Source of the DNA: Prunus persica
Taxonomy: Eukaryota; Streptophyta; Magnoliopsida; Rosales; Rosaceae
Length of the DNA: 64,000 nucleotides
Direction: 5' to 3'
Assembly (NCBI RefSeq): GCF_000346465.2
Contig: NC_034014.1
Span: 1,726,854 to 1,790,853 of the forward strand
How positions within the stretch are numbered: the stretch's first letter is position 1; every line of letters starts with the position of its first letter. The notes beneath the pieces are model-generated. The model had not been told where the DNA came from. It did not search any database and was given only the letters and a program-made list of their open reading frames with translations. This document shows, one piece after another, positions 56,626 to 64,000 of this stretch. The translations under genes and the position numbers were made by a program.

Positions 56626-58759
56626 TTACTGCGGCTTGCTTGAACAGGTACACTTAGCACGATTGTCTGAGAGTGTCTGGAAAAAATTAACAGAAAAAAG
56701 GATAGATTAATGAAAGAATAAATTACAAATGCAAGTACACATTTAAATAGTCTTCGTTAATTTTCATTCATGATTTTATTTTTCTCAAAATACCTGGACT
56801 TGGGTTTGAAGGTCTTTAATGTACTCAACAGCCAAATCTAACATGTCTGCAGTGTTTGTTTGCTGCAAAGTAAAGACATGAGATACTTGACTCTGATGTC
56901 CTCACCAACCATTCATAAATAGAAAAGCAAGTGAAAATTTTACCTTGTCCATGTTAGGTACAAGCTCTTGTAGTTTCCTCATCCGTTCACTGATTCGAGT
57001 TCTTCTTACCTGACAGGACGAAAATAGTCATCTTAAGCATTTTAATTATCATACATGTGCCTATCAAGCTTTTCATTAAACACTCTTAAAGCAATAAGAA
57101 GAGTGTACAATGTGTGATATTAAGGGTACTAAAATATTACCCTCTCAGCAATGCTTCTTGGGTGTGTGGCACAACCCCGCTTTGCTCGAATCTTACAAGG
57201 CACAGAATCTTGGAACTGCATAAACTTTTCAATGGCCGCCATCTCTGCTGATGTTTTTGGCAAGCTCAAATGATGAGCCAGAAGTGTAGGAGGGCGATTT
57301 CCAGCCTCCACATCCTGCATGACAACAACAAATTATATCAGACATCAAATTATACACAACCAAGCACATTTGAAAGTTAATATGGTACCTGAGTTTCTGA
57401 TGGGCTTAAACCAGTAAATGCTTTGATATCATCTTCCCTAAAGCTTGTTGAGCGAGTAATATCACCAGACATCATTGCAGAGTCATCCCACGAATCAATT
57501 GGGAAACCAGTGACATAATTGTTACCCGAGCCATCACCAAAACCTCTAGAATCTTGATTATCTGATCGCATTCTTTTGTTCCCAATTTCAGCAATTGGAC
57601 TCATTAGCCCTGATGTAGATGGTGGCCCTGAAGAGAAATTTTTCAACCTGCTTGTAGAAGAAAAAGATGCTTCTTCATTAGTGCTATTACTGGCTCCGTA
57701 GTTTCCCATGCCTCTCAATGCAGCATAGCCTGTCACTGCCAAATGCTAAGCATCAGCATCATTCACAAATTGATACCATCTTTTCTTCTTTTAATTAACT
57801 ATGACTGAAAACAAACAAAGCCAAGAACCAATATGTTTATTGATTCTTTCCAAAAAATTTGCATAGATTAAAGTTCTTAAGCTATGATATATGAAAATGA
57901 ACTGCAGACTGGCTGTATTTTATTTATTTATCACTAAGCCACTCTATATCCAACTGATTTATCAGAATGATATACAAAGTTCATTACTTTGCTATACAAA
58001 ATTAATTAATTCAAATTACAGAAAGCCAATTTTATTCTGCATATGGTGAAAACATTAAGCATGCTAAAACGGAAAGGAAAGAAATCTGCCTCAAAATAAT
58101 TGAAGTCACTTGTGTTAGTACTTTTTCCATCTGAGATTCATCTATACAACAAAGGACTAAATAGACAACAAGGAAATCTGCAATAGAAGACTAAAATAGA
58201 ACATACCATCAATATTCATATGGGAGAAAAGTCCAGCAGGCGAGCTACTATGCCGAATAAGATTCGAATTAGTGACACCACCGGTTTTCACTGAAGGCAA
58301 CTGACTTGTCCCCATTGAATAAGCTCCTTCATTAGCTGAATTCAAACTCTGATTTGGCAAAGGTGGTTTTGAAGATGGACTTTGGTAAAAGCCCTGAGAA
58401 ACAGAAGAATAGTTGTTCAAATGGCTCTGCTGCTGCTGTTGAATCACTACTGCTTCATTATCCACCTTAGGCACCATAAACTGTGTTTGCTGGTTATTGG
58501 TCTGTGTTGTCACTTTGTGATGTGATGCAGTTTCTTCTGTTCCTCCTCCTCCCCCATCACCATTACCACCACCTTCACCAGTCAAAAACCGGGCGAAAAT
58601 TCGTTCAGTTTCAGGGCTAGAAGGCCGATTGAACAATGGTTCACAAAAATCTGAGTCCAAATTTGCGAAATATGAGCTGGGAGCTGATCGGTACCGCATC
58701 AAGCTAGAGTTCATATGCTGCTGGGGTTTATGATGATGCTGTTGAAGATCTGATTCCAT
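56626..58759 (-). CDS. bHLH transcription factor, FBH/bHLH122-bHLH130 subgroup
   Basis: Exons 58759-58207, 57729-57389, 57314-57141, 57009-56944, 56862-56794 and 56676-56626 join in phase to 417 codons. It begins MESDLQQHHHKP (an upstream in-frame ATG at 58777 is less likely). Family landmarks follow: SLMRYRSAPSSYFANL, RPSSPETERIFARFLTGE, RHSSSPAGLFSHMNIDG, YAALRGMGNYG, LMSPIAEIGNKR and AHHLSLPKT. The bHLH region is VPCKIRAKRGCATHPRSIAE, then RVRRTRISERMRKLQELVPN, MDKQTNTADMLDLAVEYIKD and LQTQVQ, ending in a short Cys-containing tail (AKCTCSSKPQ). The basic region has the atypical ATHPRSIAERVRR form seen in this subgroup. Arabidopsis relatives (FBH1-4) activate CONSTANS and act in stress and guard-cell responses; the length fits bHLH130 better than bHLH122. 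Gln runs and a Gly-rich loop are low-complexity. It should act in the nucleus as a dimer on E-box sites. Confidence 0.95.
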
Positions 58760-60044
58760 TGCTTCCTTATTCTTCAATTCTCATCCAAAGACTGGAACTT
58801 TGAAGAAAGTAATAAAGAACCTCCTTTTCTATTTACCTTTTGGGTTCTTCTTTTCACTCTACTCTGACCAGATCAAATCAAAACCTCTACAAAAGGAGGA
58901 TTGGAACAAAAGCTTGAGACTCTGTCTTTTCCCCTGCCAGAATTCCCAGAACAAAAAAGAACCCAACTTTAGTGACTAAGCAATCAAAGATTCAACCCAA
59001 GCATTTTAGCTCCAAAGCCGAATCCATGTAAACTTTACTTGGATGAAAATTTATTCTGCTATAAACGCAGCTGCTGAAACAGAGGAAACTGAGGAAAACA
59101 GACACTATAAAGTACTATTCACTCCAAATTTTGCTCACAAATTCCCACAACTTTCCAATCTACTAACTACCCAATTTTCTATTATGCAATATCAATCACC
59201 CAAGTCAAGAAGATAACATAGAAATCAAAACAGCCCACTGAAATCTAAAACAATAAAAGATGATTAAGAAAACGGCAAGAACAGAACCATAACAAAAACA
59301 GACCTTTATACTATCTCTCTTCTCTAATACTTTCTAGTAAATCTCTATCTTTCTCTCTCTAGAGATTTGCTTCTGTTCTCTACAGGTGCTGCTGTTGCTG
59401 GGTAGTATGGGGTAGTGGGAGTGGTGATGTTCTCGTTGATGCCAGTCAGTGAAGAGAGATAATAAAGTGAAAACAATAATAAAAACCATTTTCTTTTCCT
59501 CTTCTATTAGTTCGGCCAATCAGAACTAACAGAGGCCATAAGTCACTCTCTCTCTCTCTCCCTCTCTGAGACTTTGGCATGTTTGTATTTTTCTATAACC
59601 ATTAATGCCCCTGAAGACTAGTCACTTTTACAGAAGAACCCCAATACTGAAAGAGAGAAATGGCTGCATTGCATACACATTGATTGCAGCAGAACCACGT
59701 CCTAACATTATTAAAGCAAGAGAAATGGCCGGATTGTGTACACGTTAGCCAACACAGAACCGGGGCTGGGGTTTATGTGACAAAAAAGAACATAATCTAA
59801 TCCCATTTTTAGCGGTAAAGCTATTTTGGTGCGCAGGGGTGACCACCACAAGAAGGTCATGGCTTTGGACCACTATTACTGTGGGTGCTGTTTTAGACAG
59901 AGACAGCTTAGTTTTGGGCAAAGGAAACTTGGTTTTTTTTTTCTTTTCTTTCTTTCCGTTTTAATGAAACTGAGTGTCGTGGGTCATGCTTCATGCCGAC
60001 ATCCTATGGTAAAGCAAAATTACTGTGAATATATACAACTCTTA
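58760..60044. other. bHLH promoter/leader region and spacer
   Basis: Holds the presumed long leader and promoter of the bHLH gene, including a CT-rich tract at about 59545-59568. No other gene is supported; the small open frames at 59334 and 59826 look random. Confidence 0.55.
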
Positions 60045-61895
60045 GGGCATGTTTACGTATCAGTAATGGAGAAAGTAAGGAATCAGATAATTTAGGAATC
60101 GGGGAACTACTGAATCGGTATGGGAAGAATCATTCCCATTAAGCTGTTTACTAAACATACGAAATTAGTAAAGATTGTTTACTAATTTTCATGAATCAGA
60201 ATCCAAATTAATTTGATTACTAAAATGCCCTACACATTTTCACCACATCACATATATAAAATTCACCCAAAACCAAAAGCTATAGGAAAAGGGGTTTTGA
60301 ATTAATCAGTAAGAGGGAATCCGTTATCAAAGAAAATTATCAGCAATTTATTCTGAACCAAAAGCTAGACAAGCTAACCTGGCTAAGAAATCTTTGATCA
60401 AGTGAGATAAAATTCACAAAAGAAGTCACCTAAGGGCTAAGCAGTTGCAAAGAGCACATCCAAAACTAACATAAGCAAATAAAATTCACAAAATAAACTC
60501 CAATAAATATTTATCTTTCACCTACGTAACTAGTAAATAATCAAATAATAATAATTTGCATAATCTTCATACGATTAAATACAAAATAGTCAAACTACCA
60601 AAAGAAGAGATATATAATCTCCACAAAAGTCATTCACCCATTACTCATCAATCGCAATCACTATAAGCCATGCTCCATAAGATTAAATACATAATCTTTT
60701 TTTTCTTCATCAGTCATGGTAAAGAAGACCCTCAGCAAATCGTGCTCTTTGGCTAAAATATTGGTGATACGAAATACTTGCAAAGGAGTTAGGAATTCTA
60801 TTTTCCTTAATTCACCACCAAGTTTAGCTTGCATATCAGCAAGATCCTTCTCTGTTGAAAGAACATTAACCAAACCTGCAAGTTGAGGTGCCATTCCGGC
60901 TACGGCTTCAGCCATAAGTCCAAATTTGTTAGACATTTCATTCAAAGCATTTACCTTCCTACGAGGATTACTTGGACCACTTGCTACATCTTGTGCGGGT
61001 CTCTTCTGTTGGGCACGTTGTTGGGCACTTGAGGGTTGGGGATTTGGTTGTGTAAAAGTTGTCTCATCATCTTCTAAATCCTCAACATCATCAAATTGAG
61101 ATCCGTCATATTCTGAACCCCCATATTGTGACCCACCATCAGGATGTGAAAACATCTCCTCAATAAAATCATCACCCACACTTCTATTCTGATGAACACT
61201 TGCATCATCTCGCCTAACGTCTTCTTCATCATCATCAGCATTTCCAGCATTTGTTCCAATAGCACGATCTTTTCCGTATATCTCTCCAAGTGCATAGTAA
61301 TGTGGAAACGACTTGCCATACAAACCACTTGCCATACATTCCACTTTGACAAAATACATTCTGCACCAGCTATAAGATTTTCCAAACCCAACGCCATCTC
61401 TCTTCATTCATATACTACCAACATGGTTAACTATGACAATATCATCAATTTATTTATCCATGATCATACTTTGTTTTGCGATGAATGTGAAGACAGAAGA
61501 TAGAAGAAAAAGAAAAAGGTGGATAGATAGATAGATGGAGTGACTTACATAGTTTCTGCTGCTCCAGGGAGGCTGTGTTGTAACGTTAAGGGTTTGAGTT
61601 GTTTGAACTCCTTCTGGCGTGTATTTTTATTTTTTTTAGGGTTTGAGTTATTTTGGAATTATAGTAAAGTGGTAAGGGTATTTTTGGAAGTTAATAAGAG
61701 AAAGCATGAATGGGAATCGTATCGACTAGTCCCCCCTAGTCGATCTGATACCTAGTTTTGAGGGAATGTGATTACGGATTTTGAGGTGGGGCCCACTTAT
61801 TTTTTCATTCCTGATTGCAAGTAAACGCAGGGGAAGTCAGGAATGGAAATCATTCCCTTTCCTCTCATACCCATTACTGATACGTAAACATGCCC
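60045..61895 (-). mobile_element. PIF/Harbinger transposon, non-autonomous, with ORF1
   Basis: Perfect 25-bp terminal inverted repeats start GGGCATGTTTACGTATCAGT at both ends, flanked by the 3-bp duplication TTA (60042-60044 and 61896-61898). The element is 1851 bp and encodes only the accessory ORF1 on the minus strand; the DDE transposase is absent. The perfect repeats and intact duplication point to a young insertion. Confidence 0.93.
60661..61407 (-). CDS. Harbinger ORF1-type protein (MYB/SANT-like family, N-terminally truncated)
   Basis: 248-codon intact frame inside the transposon. It keeps the part after the trihelix/MYB-like domain: YYALGEIYGKDRAIG, an acidic D/E-rich region (NADDDEEDVRRDD), a DGGSQYGGSEYDGSQFDD repeat, a Gln/Pro linker with a basic PSNPRRKVN nuclear-signal-like motif, and a helical C-terminus (MSNKFGLMAEAVAGMAPQLA ... 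LLRVFFTMTDEEKKDYVFNL). Full-length family members carry the DNA-binding domain before this, so here it has probably been lost. ORF1 proteins bind element ends and help move the transposase into the nucleus. The intact frame suggests a recent insertion. Confidence 0.8.
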   Translation of the reverse strand: MKRDGVGFGKSYSWCRMYFVKVECMASGLYGKSFPHYYALGEIYGKDRAIGTNAGNADDDEEDVRRDDASVHQNRSVGDDFIEEMFSHPDGGSQYGGSEYDGSQFDDVEDLEDDETTFTQPNPQPSSAQQRAQQKRPAQDVASGPSNPRRKVNALNEMSNKFGLMAEAVAGMAPQLAGLVNVLSTEKDLADMQAKLGGELRKIEFLTPLQVFRITNILAKEHDLLRVFFTMTDEEKKDYVFNLMEHGL

Positions 61896-61949
61896 TTAAT
61901 CTAATGGTAATATAAATGACACTTTTAGTGTGAATGCAATGATCTTGCT

Positions 61950-62110
61950 TTTTAGTTTGTTTTAATTTAATAATTTTCATGAATTTTTTAGGAGATTGAT
62001 GTGATTTTTTTTAATTTAAAATATTTTTTTTTCTTTTAATTTTTGACTTTTAATACAAATTTGCCGTTTTTATCATTGCGCGATAAATTTTATTACTAAT
62101 TTGAGACTTG
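61950..62110. repeat. Dispersed repeat, copy 2 (also at 39420-39600)
   Basis: See the copy at 39420. The match starts soon after the right end of the Harbinger element and is the same length. Confidence 0.5.
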
Positions 62111-62801
62111 TAGGTAAGTCTGAAGATAAATTTGAACACCTACAATCATCTATAAATCACACTTAAAGTCAAACTCCCCATTTGTTTGCCTGAATGACAA
62201 AAGTAAATTGCTACAAGTCGTTCATTCTCTCTCATCTGTACTAAGTCGTGAAAGCAAATTCTGGAATTTAATCGAAAGCAAGATGTGAATAATATTTAAT
62301 TACGTCCTCCACATTCACAGAAAACCAGAAAATTTAATAAACAATCCCCCATCTCTTGGGGAGAAACTGAACAAATAAATAATTCATGACGTGCTGCTGC
62401 AGCCTGCAGATGCCGTGCCTGTGGGAATTATATTTTAGGTTATCAAAACAAAGGATTACTTTCTTTAATTTTGTGCTTAAAGAAAGGAAGAGTCTATTTT
62501 TGTGCTTAAAGAAAGAGTCTCTCTTATACATACATATAGAAAGATACTGGCCCCAACCCAAACCCTTCTACTAAAAGACAAAAATATCACGTTTAATTCA
62601 AGATTAATATGTATTATTAAGTTTGAATTTGTCTTATTTAAGCCAATTATTAAGGTTTAGCAGAGATCCGCCTGGCCATTGCTTTTCTTTCTTCCTTTCA
62701 TCTAATTTTTGTGGGGTTGTTGTAATTGGGTTTCATCAATAATTTGTCTCATTTAATTTTCTAATTCAAACTACTTTTGGGTTCACTCTAGATCATTAAT
62801 T
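62111..62801. other. Intergenic DNA without recognised content
   Basis: AT-rich. A short direct duplication (cttaaagaaag-aagagtct, about 62476 and 62507) is visible. No gene. Confidence 0.55.
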
Positions 62802-63103
62802 ATGGATCGTTTGCGAGTGATTCTGGATAAGTCAGTAATCACTTTTATGGAGAATTACTTCTCTATATAATCACTTAGTTTGAGAATGATTCTGGATAGG
62901 TCAAAAAGTACTTTTATGGAGAATCACGTCTCCATGTAATTACTTTAAGTGATTTTATGGAGAAACGCCTCGCATGTGCTTCTTACCAAAATCGTTTAAA
63001 ATCACTTAAAGTGATTATATGGAGAAGCACGCTGCACGTGGAATGTGCTTCTCTCCATAAGTGATTCTAGCTCTCCAAAAATTACTCCAAAACAAGCCCT
63101 TAG
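62802..63103. mobile_element. hAT-like MITE
   Basis: Left end ggatcgtttgcgagtgattc and right end gattctagctctcc ... ccaaaacaagccc, opposed in orientation. The interior repeats ttttatggagaa and atcactt words in both orientations. A second partial copy follows directly. The target duplication could not be fixed. Confidence 0.55.
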
Positions 63104-63262
63104 GACTCGTTTGGGAGTGATTTTGGATAGGCCAAAAAGCACTTCTATGGAGAAACACTTCTTCGTATAATCACTTAAAGTAATTTTATGTGCTTCTCAG
63201 AATCACTTAAAATAACTTAGAGTGATTATTTGGAGAAGCACCATATCCAGATAATGTATAGG
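63104..63262. mobile_element. Partial second copy of the same MITE
   Basis: Begins ggactcgtttgggagtgatt and follows the same word order (gataggccaaaaagcacttc, atggagaaacacttct), then ends early at about 63262. Confidence 0.6.
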
Positions 63263-64000
63263 AATTCAAAAGTGGTTTTCACCAAATTTGTTGTAGTGGT
63301 TGAAAAAGTCACATGATTAGCTAGTTAAAACTTGTTTAGAGCTTATTGCTTAAAGGGAAAGTATGTGGATAATTATAATTGATTAAGCTCAAATGATCAC
63401 CGGCATGGATTCAACCGAGGTGATTTAGTTCTTATATTAATGTTTGGTTTATTTTTTTTTTTCAAAAGATAATTGAGCACTTTCACTTACAGTGCTTATG
63501 CACGTGTAATTGTATTAGATTACGGCTTGATTTGACCGTAAAAAAGGTAATGCCAGCTTATCGGTGCTTAATTTAGTGTACTTTGAAACCTATTAGAATC
63601 TCCAAGTGTCACCAGAGCCCTAATTAACTTTGCTTAAGATCTTAATTTGATTAAATAAATCACAAAGTGACAAAGAGGGTTGAGTGGATAGTAAGGAGTG
63701 GTGCATTAGATTATTAGATAATGTTGTATAATTCAATAAAAATTTGTCTAAATGATGTAAACATTTCTATAACGTGTCATGCCATAGAATGGCATGTGAT
63801 GAATGTAGGACCCACCATAAGAAATTAAGAATAAGAGTTTGCACTCTCAAAATGTGTTCTAACAATTTCATTTTCTTACCTTTTCTTATTTGGATTCGGT
63901 CACTTACTTATTCAAAGTAATTATATTGTGGTGTTAGAGTACAGTTATTTGGTATAATTTATTTATTTAACATAATATAAGTGAATATCTATTAAAATTA
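63263..64000. other. Intergenic DNA without recognised content
   Basis: AT-rich sequence to the window edge. No gene or element is seen. Confidence 0.5.

Overview
The window is nuclear DNA of a flowering plant. Genes are intron-rich with GT-AG introns, intergenic DNA is AT-rich, and plant-specific families are present: a mitotic B-type cyclin with an MSA promoter element, bulb-lectin receptor kinases and an FBH-type bHLH factor. A tandem receptor-kinase cluster plus many small transposons suggest a eudicot, perhaps a woody Rosaceae species. That placement is inference, and the gene names rest on recognising protein motifs, not on a database search.

Layout. 0-11.3 kb: a nine-exon cyclin B gene (+) and a 19-exon WD40-type gene (-), convergent. 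12.2-25.0 kb: a cluster of G-type lectin S-receptor-like kinases on the + strand, with two intact single-exon genes (802 and 795 codons). Each is preceded by a degenerate kinase-less copy, so the layout looks like a duplicated pair. Further decayed kinase fragments and LTR-retrotransposon debris lie between them. 25.6-29.5 kb: an intronless histone H3.1 gene and a four-exon gene of unknown function, both on -. 29.5-46.9 kb: a gene-poor transposon block. 47.6-49.3 kb: a six-exon gene for an unknown conserved protein (+). 50.1-52.9 kb: a six-exon coiled-coil gene (-). 56.6-58.8 kb: an FBH/bHLH130-like transcription factor (-). 60.0-61.9 kb: a PIF/Harbinger element still carrying its accessory ORF. 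62.8-63.3 kb: MITEs.

The most unusual structure is a nested element at about 32.66-38.61 kb. Its ends are long inverted repeats. Inside are (i) about 1.5 kb of mitochondrial-type DNA including the 3' part of the mitochondrial 18S rRNA gene, placed between the left end and its subterminal repeats, (ii) one exon of a host polyketide-cyclase/START-like gene with both splice sites kept (a Pack-type capture), and (iii) about 3.5 tandem units of 750-830 bp, each carrying several near-perfect 20-bp palindromes of the form GTATAGCCG-NN-CGGCTATAC-like. I found no transposase in it.

Functionally the genes are independent plant loci rather than an operon. The cyclin and the H3.1 gene are both cell-cycle genes and each shows a matching promoter site (G2/M MSA; candidate E2F). 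The receptor kinases form a birth-and-death immune-type cluster.
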